Part shown: piece after piece, positions 17,098 through 26,291 of the stretch
Layout of the letters: each line of letters opens with the position of its first letter
Position numbering within the stretch: position 1 is the first letter of the stretch
Assembly: GCF_001593955.1 (NCBI RefSeq)
Contig: NZ_LTAZ01000004.1
Coordinates: forward strand, 1 to 64,000
Origin: Halalkalicoccus paucihalophilus
GTDB lineage: Archaea; Halobacteriota; Halobacteria; Halobacteriales; Halalkalicoccaceae
DNA: 64,000 bases
Reading direction: 5' to 3'
Program-made: the position numbers and the translations under genes
The notes under the pieces: generated by a model
Database searches by the model: none
Told to the model about the DNA's origin: nothing
Seen by the model: the letters and a program-made list of their open reading frames with translations, nothing else

Positions 17098-17439
17098 ATG
17101 AGCGACAGCGAGGAAGCCGTCCGCCCGAGCGAGATCGGCGAATCGGATGCCCCGCCGATCGAGGAAAAACCCTACAAGATCGTCTTCGAGGCGAACAAGT
17201 GCTTCGGGGCGGGCAAGTGCGCCGAAGCGTCGCGAAACTGGGAACTCGACCTCGAGACGGGGATCGCGAAACCCCGGTCGTACTTCATCACCGAGGAGGA
17301 GTTAGAGGAGAACGTCCGGGCGGCGGAGTTGTGTCCCGCCAAGAAGGACCGAGGCGTGATCCACGTCGTCGACCGGCGCACGGACGAGGAGATCGCGCCC
17401 GACCCGGACGGCGACGGGACGTTGAGCGTCGACTGGTGA
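17098..17439 (+). CDS. Ferredoxin, probable [3Fe-4S] type
   Basis: After an acidic N-terminal extension, the sequence YKIVFEANKCFGAGKCAEA (about residues 26-44) and later AAELCPAKK give three cysteines in the order C-x5-C...C-P. This is the pattern of the small single-cluster ferredoxins that serve cytochrome P450s and other reductases in actinobacteria. The protein has 113 residues and a negatively charged C-terminal tail. It acts as a soluble electron carrier; the partner is not evident from the neighbourhood. It is convergent with the Bat-type regulator. Confidence 0.78.
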   Translation: MSDSEEAVRPSEIGESDAPPIEEKPYKIVFEANKCFGAGKCAEASRNWELDLETGIAKPRSYFITEEELEENVRAAELCPAKKDRGVIHVVDRRTDEEIAPDPDGDGTLSVDW

Positions 17440-17446
17440 CGCGCCG

Positions 17447-18133
17447 TCAGTTGGGCTCTTCGAGCGACTGTCGCTCCTCCTGTTTCGCGTTCGACGCCGA
17501 GAGCGCCCGATCGACCAGGTTCCCGTGGGCCCGCCGGAGACGCTCGGAGAGCGCCTGATGGGAGACGTCGAGGCTGTCTGCGAGTTCCGACATCGTCGCC
17601 TCGCGTGGCACGTCGTAGTAGCCCATGTCTTTGGCCTCCGCGAGGGTCGTGTACTGCGATTCCGTCAGTCCGAACTGTGATTTGTCGTCGTTGTCGAGGC
17701 GGTAGATGGAGTCGACAGTGAGATCCAACCCCTGTTCCTCGCAGAAGTCGTAGGTCCGCGACAGCGAGTCGTGATCGGGAAACATCACCTGCAGGCTCCA
17801 CGTGTCGCCGTTCGAGCGCGCCTGCGTGATCGCACCCTCCTCTTCGAGCAGGAGATGCATCACGAGTTCGACCTCGTCGACCCAGCTCATGCGATAGAAG
17901 CGTTCGTCGTTGAACTCGGCGAGGACGTCGAACGTCTCGACCGAGGGATCCCCGGACAGCGCCTCCTCGAACGCCTCGAAGTCGTCTGCGCTGACCCAGA
18001 CGAAGGGCATCGCCGAATCGGACTCCTGTGCGGCGAACCGTTCTATCTCGACGTAGAGACCGGAGACCTGCCCGAAGGTCTCAGCGAGGGCGAACTGCTC
18101 GACGGGGACCTGAAAATCGGTGATCGTCGCCAT
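17447..18133 (-). CDS. Bat-type transcriptional regulator (HTH-10 family)
   Basis: The protein (228 aa) has an N-terminal sensor region of beta/alpha type and a C-terminal HTH-10 domain: LTESQYTTLAEAKDMGYYDV followed by PREATMSELADSLDVSHQALSERLRRAHGNLV. This matches the bacterio-opsin activator class of haloarchaeal regulators. The conserved LTxxQ...GYYDVPR signature is clear. No GAF or PAS motif is obvious in the N-terminal part, which instead looks like the small ligand-sensing domain often found with HTH-10. The ATG at 18131-18133 is preferred to upstream codons. Targets unknown; the ferredoxin downstream is convergent. Confidence 0.85.
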   Translation of the reverse strand: MATITDFQVPVEQFALAETFGQVSGLYVEIERFAAQESDSAMPFVWVSADDFEAFEEALSGDPSVETFDVLAEFNDERFYRMSWVDEVELVMHLLLEEEGAITQARSNGDTWSLQVMFPDHDSLSRTYDFCEEQGLDLTVDSIYRLDNDDKSQFGLTESQYTTLAEAKDMGYYDVPREATMSELADSLDVSHQALSERLRRAHGNLVDRALSASNAKQEERQSLEEPN

Positions 18134-18490
18134 AGTCCATCTAAAACCACGCATAATGATAGGGGTTTCTACATCCTACACCGCGCCTCTGGGCGTTCAC
18201 CCTCGCGTCTGACCCCTTACTGAACGTGAACGAATCGAAATACCACTCGTCAATAGATTTATATGTATCTATGATATCGTGGAAATTAAGTGGCGATCGG
18301 CCCGACTTCGGGTCGCCGTTGGAAACACGGCAGCGTTTCTCGAGGACGCGTCAGAGGCACCATACAGCGATCCCGGGCGGGGCGTTTTCTCCCGTCGAGT
18401 ACGATTCGTCCACAGTCGTTCGGCCGGAACTATAGTACACAGGCGAGCGCAGGGAGAACACCGACAGACGCCGAGGACGAACGTGGGGGC
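18134..18490. other. AT-rich promoter region and long spacer
   Basis: This 357-bp stretch between the divergent Bat-type regulator and the 109-aa gene holds an AT-rich inverted repeat ATAGAT-N8-ATCTAT near 18250 with a TTTATATG box inside. Downstream there is GC-rich sequence and a second TATA-like ACTATAG near 18431. A frame from GTG at 18279 could encode 71 residues ending on the ATG of the next gene, but its product would be very basic, unlike neighbours. I see no RNA gene here. Confidence 0.4.
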
Positions 18491-18820
18491 ATGACCGTCG
18501 AACCACCGACAGTCCCCGAGGGGTGGTCGTGGACGCAAAGGGCTCCCGACCGGATCGAACTCGCCCGCGAGGACGGCCCGAGTCTGGTGGGTGAACTGAC
18601 GGAGCGTGATCGGCCGTGGCGGGTGCTCTGTCGGGTCGGCACGGGGGAGGCGGTCGTCGTCGATGCACTCGGCGAGGTCACAGAACGGGAGGCCGCCTAC
18701 GCCGTGCTTGCGGACGCCGCACTCCGTATCGAACGTGAGGACCTCCCCGAGCCCCATCTGGGACGGGTGCTCACCGTCGAGGACGGGGCGATCCGGCGGC
18801 GCGAATGGCGGATTCAGTGA
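18491..18820 (+). CDS. Conserved-looking haloarchaeal protein of unknown function, 109 aa
   Basis: The protein starts MTVEPPTVPEGWSWTQRAPD and is acidic with alternating beta-strand-like segments (RIELAREDGPSLVGELT, RVLCRVGTGEAVVVDALGEV) and a helix EREAAYAVLADAALRIERED. It looks like a small alpha/beta domain. I do not recognise the family. It ends about 50 nt before NAD kinase on the same strand, and that gene has its own TATA-like box, so an operon is possible but not required. Confidence 0.7.
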   Translation: MTVEPPTVPEGWSWTQRAPDRIELAREDGPSLVGELTERDRPWRVLCRVGTGEAVVVDALGEVTEREAAYAVLADAALRIEREDLPEPHLGRVLTVEDGAIRRREWRIQ

Positions 18821-18871
18821 TTGATTCTCGTCGGGCGAGGCGTTTTTAGGCGGCCGGGGCGGAAGGTCGGT

Positions 18872-19696
18872 ATGGACGTCGGCATCGTCGCCCAGAAGGA
18901 CAACGCCCGCGCGGCGAACCTGGCCGACGAGCTCATCGAAACGCTCCGCGGGGAGGAGGCGAACGTTCGGATCGACACCGCGACCGCCGAGGCCCTCTCG
19001 ACGTCGGGCGTCGACCCCTCGGCGATGCGCGACTGTGACCTCGTGGTGAGCATCGGCGGCGACGGTACCTTCCTCTTTACCGCCCGTGGAGTGGGCGCGA
19101 CCCCGATTCTGGGGGTGAATCTGGGTGAAGTGGGCTTTCTGAACGCCGTCTCACCCGCCGACGCCGTCGCCGCAGTTCAGGAAGAAATCGCATACGCCCG
19201 TCGCACCGGAACCGTCCGCTCGCGGCCGGTCCCCCGGATCGAGGCCCGTGGCGAGGACTGGTCGCTCATGCCCGCCGTCAACGAGATCGTCGTTCAGGGG
19301 CCCCAGCGGGGCCACGGACAGGGCTGTACGGTCGAGGTCCGGGTGGACGGCTCGCTCTATACGGGCGGGCACGCCGACGGCGTGTTGTTCTCGACGCCGA
19401 CGGGCAGCACCGCCTACAACCTGAGCGAGGGCGGGCCGCTCGTCCATCCGGGGGTCTCGGGGATCGTGATCACCGAGATGTGTGCCGCCGAGGCGATGCC
19501 GTCGCTGGTCGTCGGCGACGATCGCTCCCTCTCCGTGCGGGTCGACGACGCCGATCTGGCCTACGTCATCGGCGACGGCAAGGAACAGCGGGCCATCGAG
19601 CCCCCCGCACAGATCGAGATCGGTCTCGCCGCGGAGCCGGCACACCTCGCGGGCCCTCCGGTGGACTTCTTCGAGGCGCTGGGCAAACTCGATTGA
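18872..19696 (+). CDS. nadK: NAD kinase
   Basis: NAD kinase phosphorylates NAD to NADP and sets the cell's NADP supply. The 274-residue protein has the diagnostic GGDGT motif ([14 protein letters not shown], about residues 60-73), [15 protein letters not shown], the PAVNEIVVQ segment, and [23 protein letters not shown]. The start at 18872 is supported by [14 protein letters not shown], the usual N-terminal strand, and by a TTTTTAG box about 27 nt upstream. MptA follows 49 nt downstream on the same strand. Confidence 0.95.
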   Translation: MDVGIVAQKDNARAANLADELIETLRGEEANVRIDTATAEALSTSGVDPSAMRDCDLVVSIGGDGTFLFTARGVGATPILGVNLGEVGFLNAVSPADAVAAVQEEIAYARRTGTVRSRPVPRIEARGEDWSLMPAVNEIVVQGPQRGHGQGCTVEVRVDGSLYTGGHADGVLFSTPTGSTAYNLSEGGPLVHPGVSGIVITEMCAAEAMPSLVVGDDRSLSVRVDDADLAYVIGDGKEQRAIEPPAQIEIGLAAEPAHLAGPPVDFFEALGKLD

Positions 19697-19745
19697 CGAC
19701 CCCAGATGGAAACGTTGAATCGCCGTCGGCCCTAGCCCATAGTCA

Positions 19746-20675
19746 ATGAGCAGGCAACTGCCGGACGTACAAGCCGATAGCCCCGAGGTCACCGTCGGAC
19801 TGAGCCAGGTCGGGGTTACCGGCGTCGAGAAACTCGTCAAGGTCGCGCGCCCCGACGAGCGCCCGATCGTCCTGATGGCCGACTTCTCCGTGTTCGTCGA
19901 CCTCCCCAGCTGGCGAAAGGGCGCGGACATGAGTCGGAACATGGAGGTCATCAACGAGATCCTCGAGGACGCCGTGAGCGAGCCGACCTACCGGGTCGAG
20001 GACGTCTGTGGCGACGCCGCAGAACGCCTGCTGTCCCGGCACGACTACACCTCGCGGGCGGAGGTCTCGATGGAGGCGGAGTACATGACCCGCGACCGCA
20101 CACCCGAATCGAATCGAGAAACGCAGGGCACCGTCGACATCATCGCGGGCGCGACCGCCACGGAGGAGGGCACCCGCGAGGAGATCGGGACCCGAGTCAC
20201 TGGAATGACCGTCTGTCCGTGCTCGCAGGGGATGTCCGCCGCCCGCGCCCGCGGAACTCTCGAAGACCTCGACGTCGACGACGAGGTCATCACCGAGTTC
20301 CTCGATACGGTACCCCAGGCGGGCCACTCCCAGCGCGGCCATGCCACCATCACCGTCGAAAGCGAGGGCGCACCCGAGGTCGACCTGAACGACCTGATCG
20401 ACGTGGCTCGCGACTCGATGAGCGCGCGGATCTACAACCTCGCGAAACGGCCCGACGAGGACCACATGACCTACGAGGCCCACGCCGACGCGAAGTTCGT
20501 CGAGGACTGCGTGCGCGCGATGGCCGAGGGCGTCATCCGGGAGTTCCCCGACCTGCCAGAGGACGCGGTCGTGACGATGAAACAGTCCAACGACGAGTCG
20601 ATCCACCAGCACAACGCCCACGCCGAGCGTGTCGCGGAACTGGGGTCGTTGAAGGAGGAGTTCAACGGCGACTGA
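19746..20675 (+). CDS. mptA: GTP cyclohydrolase MptA (type IV)
   Basis: MptA converts GTP to 7,8-dihydroneopterin 2',3'-cyclic phosphate, the first step to archaeal pterins and folate-like cofactors. It belongs to the FolE2-like GTP cyclohydrolase family. The 309-residue protein shows [20 protein letters not shown] at the start, [32 protein letters not shown], the [15 protein letters not shown] motif with the metal-binding Cys, and a late [17 protein letters not shown] segment. The order and length match archaeal MptA well. Confidence 0.94.
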   Translation: MSRQLPDVQADSPEVTVGLSQVGVTGVEKLVKVARPDERPIVLMADFSVFVDLPSWRKGADMSRNMEVINEILEDAVSEPTYRVEDVCGDAAERLLSRHDYTSRAEVSMEAEYMTRDRTPESNRETQGTVDIIAGATATEEGTREEIGTRVTGMTVCPCSQGMSAARARGTLEDLDVDDEVITEFLDTVPQAGHSQRGHATITVESEGAPEVDLNDLIDVARDSMSARIYNLAKRPDEDHMTYEAHADAKFVEDCVRAMAEGVIREFPDLPEDAVVTMKQSNDESIHQHNAHAERVAELGSLKEEFNGD

Positions 20676-20721
20676 GGACGGATCCGACACCCGTTTAGGC
20701 GCGCCACCCGCAGAGCCGCCA

Positions 20722-21642
20722 ATGACCTTACGCGTGACCTTTCTGGGGACCAGCGGCGCGGTTCCCACCGCCCAGCGGAACCCGAGCGCGATCCACGTCA
20801 ACCGCGAGGGTGAGGAGGTGCTCTTCGACTGTGGGGAGGGCACCCAGCGCCAGATGATGCGCTTTCGGACGGGGTTCTCGATCTCGGCGATCTTCCTCAC
20901 CCACGTCCACGGCGATCACGTCCTCGGCCTCCCCGGACTCCTCCAGACGCTCGATTTCAACGATCGGGCCGAGTCGCTCACTATTCATACCCCTCGTGGG
21001 ACCCGCCGCACGGTCGAGGACCTCGTGGGCGCGCTCGACGCCCGGCTGGGCTACCCCCTCGAGGTCCGTGAAGTCGCCCCCGGCGAGACGGTTCGCGAGG
21101 GCGAGGAGTACGAGATCCGTGCGTTTCGGACCGAACACCGCACCCGGTCGGTGGGGTACGCCCTGACCGAATCGGATCGCAAGGGCCGGTTCGACCGCGA
21201 GCGCGCCGAGGAGCTGGGCGTGCCCGTCGGTCCGGCGTTCGGGCGACTCCACGCTGGCGAGCCCGTCGAACTGGAGGACGGCACCGTTATCGAGCCCGAG
21301 CAGGTGGTCGGCCCACCCCGTCCCGGACGGCGGGTCGTGTACACGGGCGATACGCGCCCGACCGAGGAAACCGTCGACGCGAGCGAGGACGCCGACTTGC
21401 TGATCCACGATGCGACCTTCGGGGACGACTGGGCCGAGCGCGCCCGGGAGACCGGGCATGCGAGCGCCCGCGAGGCCGGCGAGCTCGCCGCCCGTGCCGG
21501 GGTGAAACGCCTCGCGCTGACGCATATCTCCTCGCGATATGCCGGCGACGCCTCCCGGCTCGCCCGCGAGGCCGGCGAGGAACACGACGAGGCCTTTGTC
21601 GCCGAGGACGGTATGGAGATCGAGGTCCCGTTCCCGGAATAG
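20722..21642 (+). CDS. rnz: Ribonuclease Z
   Basis: RNase Z cuts the 3' trailer from tRNA precursors. The 306-residue protein has the short-form RNase Z layout: VTFLGTSGAVPTAQRNPSA at the start, LFDCGEGTQRQM, the zinc motif THVHGDHVLGLPGLL (H-x-H-x-D-H), an insert that forms the tRNA-binding arm, GRRVVYTGDTRPTEET, and LTHISSRYAG with the last His ligand. A GTTTAGG box lies about 27 nt before the ATG, suggesting a leaderless message. It lies between mptA and the DUF460 gene on the same strand. Confidence 0.95.
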   Translation: MTLRVTFLGTSGAVPTAQRNPSAIHVNREGEEVLFDCGEGTQRQMMRFRTGFSISAIFLTHVHGDHVLGLPGLLQTLDFNDRAESLTIHTPRGTRRTVEDLVGALDARLGYPLEVREVAPGETVREGEEYEIRAFRTEHRTRSVGYALTESDRKGRFDRERAEELGVPVGPAFGRLHAGEPVELEDGTVIEPEQVVGPPRPGRRVVYTGDTRPTEETVDASEDADLLIHDATFGDDWAERARETGHASAREAGELAARAGVKRLALTHISSRYAGDASRLAREAGEEHDEAFVAEDGMEIEVPFPE

Positions 21643-21744
21643 AAGCTATCGTCCGGGAGACCGATCGACGATGTGGGAGAATGCTACCGTTTCGAACCGG
21701 GCAGCTCCGGCCCATATCGTAGCCGTTTCGTAACGGGCGTGGCG

Positions 21745-21753
21745 TTAATATAT
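21745..21753 (+). promoter_or_regulatory. TATA box of the DUF460 gene
   Basis: TTAATATAT is centred 26 nt upstream of the GTG at 21775. In haloarchaea this distance places transcription start on the start codon, so the message is probably leaderless. This box decides the GTG start over codons further upstream in the same frame. Confidence 0.65.
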
Positions 21754-21774
21754 CTCGCTTCCGTACATCCGTTC

Positions 21775-23742
21775 GTGAGCGCGCGAACGAGTGCCCTCGA
21801 TACGCTGATTTTTGGCGTCGACATTCAAAGCGGGGACGTCCGGGGCGACGCGCCCTCGTATGCCGTCGTGGCATTCGACGGCGAACACATCGACAAGGAC
21901 GTCGTCTCCTACCGGAAGCTCCGGCGGCTGATCGGACGGGAGGAACCCGACATCCTCGCGACGGACAACGTCTACGAACTGGCCGCCGACAAGGACGCCC
22001 TCGTGGGCTTTCTCAGGGAGCTTCCGAGCGACACCACGCTCGTGCAGGTCACCGGCGCACAGCGACCCGAACCCCTCTCGCGGGTCGCCTCGCGCCACGG
22101 CGTCCCGTACGGCAAGAAACCGATGAAGGAGGCCGAAGCCGCCGCCCGGCTCGCGGCGGGCAACGTCGGCCACGAGGTCAGCGCTTTTACCAACACCACG
22201 CGGGTGAAGGTCTCTCGGGGTCGCTCGACGGGCAAGGGCGGCTGGAGTGCGGATCGCTACACCCGACGGATCCACGGCGCGGTCAGGAAACGGGCCCGCG
22301 AGATCGAGTCGAACCTCGACGGGGCGGGTCTGGAGTACGAACAGAACGTCACGGAGAAGTACGGCGGCTATTCGAGCGCCGTCTTCGTCGTCGAGGCCGA
22401 TCCTCACGAGATCCCTGTCTCGACGGGGCGGGCGGGCGACGTCCGAGTCGAGATGGAGCGAGAGCGCACCGACGGCATCGAGTTCGAGCCCCTCGCGAAA
22501 CGTCGCGATCACGTCCTCGTGGGGATCGACCCCGGCACCACGACCGCGGTGGCAATCGTCGGCATCGACGGCGAGGTGCTCGACGTCCTGAGCACGCGAA
22601 CCGCCGACACCGCCGCGGTCATCGAGTGGATCATCGAGCGGGGCCGACCGTTCGTCGTCGCCGCGGACGTCAGGCCGATGCCCAACACCGTCGAGAAGAT
22701 CCGCCGGAGCTTCGACGCGGCGAGTTGGGTCCCCGGAACCGACCTCCCGATCGACGAGAAACAGCACCGGACCCGCGAGGTGGGCTACGACAACGACCAC
22801 GAGCGCGACGCGCTGGCCGCGGCGCTGTTCGCCCACGACGACCACGCCGATCAGTTCGAGCGGATCGCCCGGAAGACACCCGCACGAATCGACACCGGCG
22901 AGGTGATCGCCCGCGTAGTCGGTGGCGAGAGCCTCGAGGCCGTCTTCGACTCCTACCGGGAGGACGACGGCGGGGGCGAGGAGGGCTCGACGGAACACAC
23001 CGAATCCGAGCGCAGCCCCGAACAGAAGCGGATCGCGACCCTCGAAACGCAGGTCGAGCGACTCAAGAACCATACGAACGACCTGAAGGGCACCGTCGAG
23101 GAACGTGACGAGCGGATCGCGGACCTCGAAGACGACCTCTCGAAGCGTCGCAGCGAGGAACGAAAGGAGATCAGGAGAAAACGCGAGATCACGCGCCTCG
23201 AACGCGAGACCGATCGCCTCGAACGCGAGCGCGACGAGGCCCGCGAGGAGCGCGACGCGCTATCGGAAAAACTCGACCGGCTCAAGGAGCTCTGGAAGCT
23301 CGATCACTCGAACTTCGCGGACGTCGACGGCGAGAAACGGGATCTGATTCCGGTAAAACCCATTGAGAAGTTCACGATGGATGCGATCGAGCGCGCCGAG
23401 GAAGCCTACGGCCTCTCGAAGGGCGACGTGATCCTGCTCCGAGACGCGAGCGGGGCGGGGCCGAAGACCGCCCGCCGGCTCGCCGAGAGTCCGCCACGGG
23501 TCGTCCTCAAGAACGGCGGGCTCTCCGATAGCGCCGACGAGATCCTCTTCGAGGCGGGAATTCCTGTGGGGGATGCAAGCGAGGTGACGGTTCAGGAGGT
23601 CGACGAACTCGCCGTCGCCCGCGAAAGCGAGGTCGAGGCCGTCATCGAGAGCTGGCGCGACCGGGCGGAGGAGCGCCGCCGCGAGCAGAACGCCTCGATG
23701 GTCGATCAGGTCATCAGCGAGCACCGCGCCGAGAGTCGCTGA
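21775..23742 (+). CDS. DUF460 family protein (RNase H-like fold, coiled coil)
   Basis: This 655-residue protein is the archaeal DUF460 family, whose role is unknown. The N-terminal region begins SALDTLIFGVDIQSGD, followed by a KGRSTGKGGWS-like basic stretch (here SRGRSTGKGGWSADRYTRR). A second domain starts HVLVGIDPGTTTAVAIVGID (about residue 242), the actin/RNase H-like strand-loop, with a DNDHERDALAAALFA motif. A long charged coiled coil of about 110 residues follows (from about 420). The C-terminal part has KGDVILLRDASGAGPKTARRL. The architecture recalls RuvC-like nucleases and suggests nucleic acid binding; this is inference. The GTG start is fixed by the TATA box 26 nt before it. Confidence 0.85.
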   Translation: MSARTSALDTLIFGVDIQSGDVRGDAPSYAVVAFDGEHIDKDVVSYRKLRRLIGREEPDILATDNVYELAADKDALVGFLRELPSDTTLVQVTGAQRPEPLSRVASRHGVPYGKKPMKEAEAAARLAAGNVGHEVSAFTNTTRVKVSRGRSTGKGGWSADRYTRRIHGAVRKRAREIESNLDGAGLEYEQNVTEKYGGYSSAVFVVEADPHEIPVSTGRAGDVRVEMERERTDGIEFEPLAKRRDHVLVGIDPGTTTAVAIVGIDGEVLDVLSTRTADTAAVIEWIIERGRPFVVAADVRPMPNTVEKIRRSFDAASWVPGTDLPIDEKQHRTREVGYDNDHERDALAAALFAHDDHADQFERIARKTPARIDTGEVIARVVGGESLEAVFDSYREDDGGGEEGSTEHTESERSPEQKRIATLETQVERLKNHTNDLKGTVEERDERIADLEDDLSKRRSEERKEIRRKREITRLERETDRLERERDEAREERDALSEKLDRLKELWKLDHSNFADVDGEKRDLIPVKPIEKFTMDAIERAEEAYGLSKGDVILLRDASGAGPKTARRLAESPPRVVLKNGGLSDSADEILFEAGIPVGDASEVTVQEVDELAVARESEVEAVIESWRDRAEERRREQNASMVDQVISEHRAESR

Positions 23743-23757
23743 CTGCGTGACGACCGC

Positions 23758-23946
23758 TTAGAACATCCCGCCCATCCCGAAAGCCGAGAGCATCCCCGAG
23801 ACGAGCGATTTGACGGCGAGCCCGAGGCCGACGAGCACGAGTCCGAGACCGGCGGCGATCAGTGGGCTCTCGACGGCGACGAGCGCGAGCCCGACCAGAA
23901 CGAGCAGAAGGCCGACGATACCGGCGAGACCGAGTCGATCGAACAT
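23758..23946 (-). CDS. Small glycine-rich membrane protein, 62 aa
   Basis: The protein has two hydrophobic helices: [19 protein letters not shown] (about 5-23) and [19 protein letters not shown] (about 28-46), ending [12 protein letters not shown]. This two-helix peptide resembles a widespread haloarchaeal small membrane family of unknown function (DUF7470, from memory and unverified). A GTTTATACC box lies about 26 nt upstream of the ATG on its strand. It is divergent from aif1A and convergent with the DUF460 gene. Confidence 0.75.
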   Translation of the reverse strand: MFDRLGLAGIVGLLLVLVGLALVAVESPLIAAGLGLVLVGLGLAVKSLVSGMLSAFGMGGMF

Positions 23947-24030
23947 GACGGGGCTGGGGACGCCGCCGGTATAAACCCCCTGACGCACTGCTCCGGCGGG
24001 TTTAAACCGCAACCTGTCGAAGCCCGGCGT

Positions 24031-24321
24031 ATGAGCGACGACGGAAACGGGGGACGAGAGGACCTCCGGATGCCCGAGGAGGGCGAAGTGTTCGCCACGG
24101 TGACCGAGATGCTCGGCGCGAACCGGGTCACGGTCCGGTGTGCCGACGGGGTCGAACGGACCGCACGGATTCCAGGGCGGATGCGAAAGCGCGTCTGGAT
24201 CCGCGAGGACGACGTCGTGTTGGTCGAGCCGTGGGACTGGCAGGACGAGAAGGCCGACGTGACGTGGCGCTACGAGCAGAGCGATGCCGACCAGCTCCGA
24301 CGTGAAGGACACATCCGGTAG
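24031..24321 (+). CDS. eif1A: Translation initiation factor aIF1A
   Basis: aIF1A binds the ribosomal A site and helps place initiator tRNA. The 96-residue S1/OB-fold protein reads [58 protein letters not shown] and [20 protein letters not shown], matching archaeal and eukaryotic eIF1A along its length. A GTTTAAAC box lies about 27 nt before the ATG. It is followed by rio1, a common archaeal neighbourhood of translation and ribosome-assembly genes. Confidence 0.96.
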   Translation: MSDDGNGGREDLRMPEEGEVFATVTEMLGANRVTVRCADGVERTARIPGRMRKRVWIREDDVVLVEPWDWQDEKADVTWRYEQSDADQLRREGHIR

Positions 24322-24395
24322 CTCACGTCGTTCGGCCTTCGGATTGGGTCGCGGTGTGGACCCGGACTTTTATCGCTGGCACCTGTAGATGTGCC

Positions 24396-25262
24396 ATGGG
24401 CAACACGGAGGGAGAGTTCGACCTGCTCGATCCGGACGGCGCGGAGGGGGTTGGCGACGAGTGGGAGGAGATCGACGTCACCGACACCGAGGCCGACCGC
24501 GTCGCACGAAAACGCGACCGGGAGTTCAACCAGTTCAGAAAGCGCATCAAGGACGCAGACCAGTTCAAGGTCGAGGCGTCGGTCTTCGACGAGGCGACCC
24601 TGCGGGCGCTCTATCGGTTAGTGCATCACGGCCACATCCAGGCGTTCGGCGGGCCGATCTCCACCGGAAAGGAAGCGAACGTCTACGAGGCACTCGGCGC
24701 GGAGGAACAGGTCGCAGTGAAGATCTACCGGATCAACGCTAGCGACTTCAAGGACATGCGCGAGTACCTCATCGGCGACCCCCGGTTCGAGGAACTCGGC
24801 GGGGACAAAAAGCGGGTGGTGCTCGCGTGGACCCGAAAGGAGTACGCGAACCTCGAACGAGCGCGCAAGGCGGGCGTCAGGGTGCCGACGCCGATCGCCG
24901 TCGAGAGGAATGTACTGGTAATGGAGTACATCGCGACCGACGGCGAGCGGGCAAAGCGCCTCAATGAAGTCGAGATCGAGAACCCCGAAACGGCCTACAA
25001 CGTCGTCCGGGAGTACATGCGCCGGCTCAACGACGCCGGGCTCGTCCACGGCGACCTCTCCGAGTACAACATCGTCTTTCACGAGGGCCAACTCGTCTTC
25101 CTCGATATGGGCCAAGCCGTCACCGTTCATCACCCTAACTCCGAGGCGTTCCTCCGGCGCGATTGTGAAAACGTCACGAACTTCTTCACCCGACAGGGGC
25201 TCGAAACCGACGCCGACGACCTCTACGCCTTCGTCACCGGCGAGTCCGTGGCCGAGGAGTGA
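24396..25262 (+). CDS. rio1: RIO-type serine/threonine protein kinase Rio1
   Basis: Rio1 is an atypical kinase/ATPase for small-subunit maturation. The 288-residue protein has an acidic N-terminus, then the RIO domain: GGPISTGKEANVYEAL (ATP loop), VAVKIYRINASDFKDM, VLVMEYIATDGERAKRL (hinge), VHGDLSEYNIVFH (catalytic loop Asp) and VFLDMGQAVTVHHPNSEAFL (metal-binding loop), ending with FLRRDCENVTNFF. A TTTTATC box lies about 27 nt before the ATG at 24396. The aIF1A-Rio1-Dim2 grouping supports a role in ribosome assembly. Confidence 0.95.
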   Translation: MGNTEGEFDLLDPDGAEGVGDEWEEIDVTDTEADRVARKRDREFNQFRKRIKDADQFKVEASVFDEATLRALYRLVHHGHIQAFGGPISTGKEANVYEALGAEEQVAVKIYRINASDFKDMREYLIGDPRFEELGGDKKRVVLAWTRKEYANLERARKAGVRVPTPIAVERNVLVMEYIATDGERAKRLNEVEIENPETAYNVVREYMRRLNDAGLVHGDLSEYNIVFHEGQLVFLDMGQAVTVHHPNSEAFLRRDCENVTNFFTRQGLETDADDLYAFVTGESVAEE

Positions 25263-25472
25263 TTCACAGAGAGGATACGATTACGGCCGTACTGGAGGAT
25301 CGGAGACACTGCTGATTGGCACACACTTTTACGCGTACCGACAGTACTTCTCGTATGTCATATAGGGTCCCCCTATGATCCGCGCCGGAGACGGTAGCGA
25401 TGACTGCCGACCGACCGAGCCGATGAACGGCGGTCGAACGGTCGGACATCCCCGCAGGGGAGAGGCCGACCG

Positions 25473-26249
25473 ATGGAGCTGAACCACGTCCGTCGGGGCA
25501 CGGGTGAATCGCTCCTATTGATCCACGGGCTGGGCGGGAGCTGGCGGTCGTGGGGGCCGGTGCTCGACGGGTTGGCCGCCGAGCGCGAGGTGATCGCGCT
25601 CGACCTGCCCGGTCACGGCGATACCCCGCCGCTCGACGGCGAGACGTCCATCGCCACGCTCGCCGATGCGGTCGAGGGGTTCATGGAGGCTCGGGACCTC
25701 GCCGGGGTCGACGTGGTCGGGAACTCGATGGGCGGACGGCTCGTCCTCGAACTCGCACGCCGGGGTGAGGTCGGTGACACCGTCGCGCTCGATCCCGGCG
25801 GGTTCTGGGAGGGCTGGGAGCAGTACTTCTTCTTCGCGACCATCGCCCCGTCGATCCGCCTCGTCCGGGCGCTCCAGCCCGTCATGGAGACACTCACCGC
25901 GAGCGCCGTGGGCCGGACACTGCTTCTGGCACAGCTCTCGGCGCGCCCGTGGGACCTGCCCGCGGACGTCACGCTCGAGGAGCTACGGACCTTCGCCGAC
26001 TCGCCAGTGTTCGACGAGTTGGTGGATCGGCTGGCGTTCGGGCCCCCACAGGAGGGAGCCGACTCCACGCCGGGATCGGTCGTGATCGGCTGGGGGCGCA
26101 AGGACCGCCTCACCCTTCCCCGTCAGGCGGGTCGGGCGATGGAACGGTTCCCCGACGCTCGGCTGTACTGGTTCGACGAGGCCGGCCACTACCCCCACTG
26201 GGACCGTCCCGAGGAGGCGACGCGCCTGATCCTCCAGACCACCGGCTGA
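25473..26249 (+). CDS. Alpha/beta hydrolase
   Basis: The 258-residue protein has the alpha/beta-hydrolase order: LLLIHGLGGSWRSWGP (oxyanion HG), ALDLPGHGDTPP, DVVGNSMGGRLVLELA with the nucleophile Ser in GNSMGG (about residue 91), WGRKDRLTLP with the acid Asp, and EAGHYPHWDRPEEAT with the catalytic His. The substrate cannot be predicted; relatives include esterases, haloperoxidase-like and ester- or lactone-hydrolysing enzymes. The ATG at 25473 begins MELNHVRRGTGESLL, the usual first strand. A 210-bp spacer with an ATAGGG-N3-CCCTAT palindrome (25362-25376) precedes it. Confidence 0.85.
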   Translation: MELNHVRRGTGESLLLIHGLGGSWRSWGPVLDGLAAEREVIALDLPGHGDTPPLDGETSIATLADAVEGFMEARDLAGVDVVGNSMGGRLVLELARRGEVGDTVALDPGGFWEGWEQYFFFATIAPSIRLVRALQPVMETLTASAVGRTLLLAQLSARPWDLPADVTLEELRTFADSPVFDELVDRLAFGPPQEGADSTPGSVVIGWGRKDRLTLPRQAGRAMERFPDARLYWFDEAGHYPHWDRPEEATRLILQTTG

Positions 26250-26291
26250 GACTGATTGAAATCGGCCTTCGAGACGGTCACGCTCGGACGC

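Noticed and set aside
18279..18494. 71-residue frame from GTG ending on the ATG of the next gene
   Set aside because: The product would be strongly basic, unlike neighbouring halophilic proteins, and the TATA spacing is poor. Kept only as a low-interest finding.
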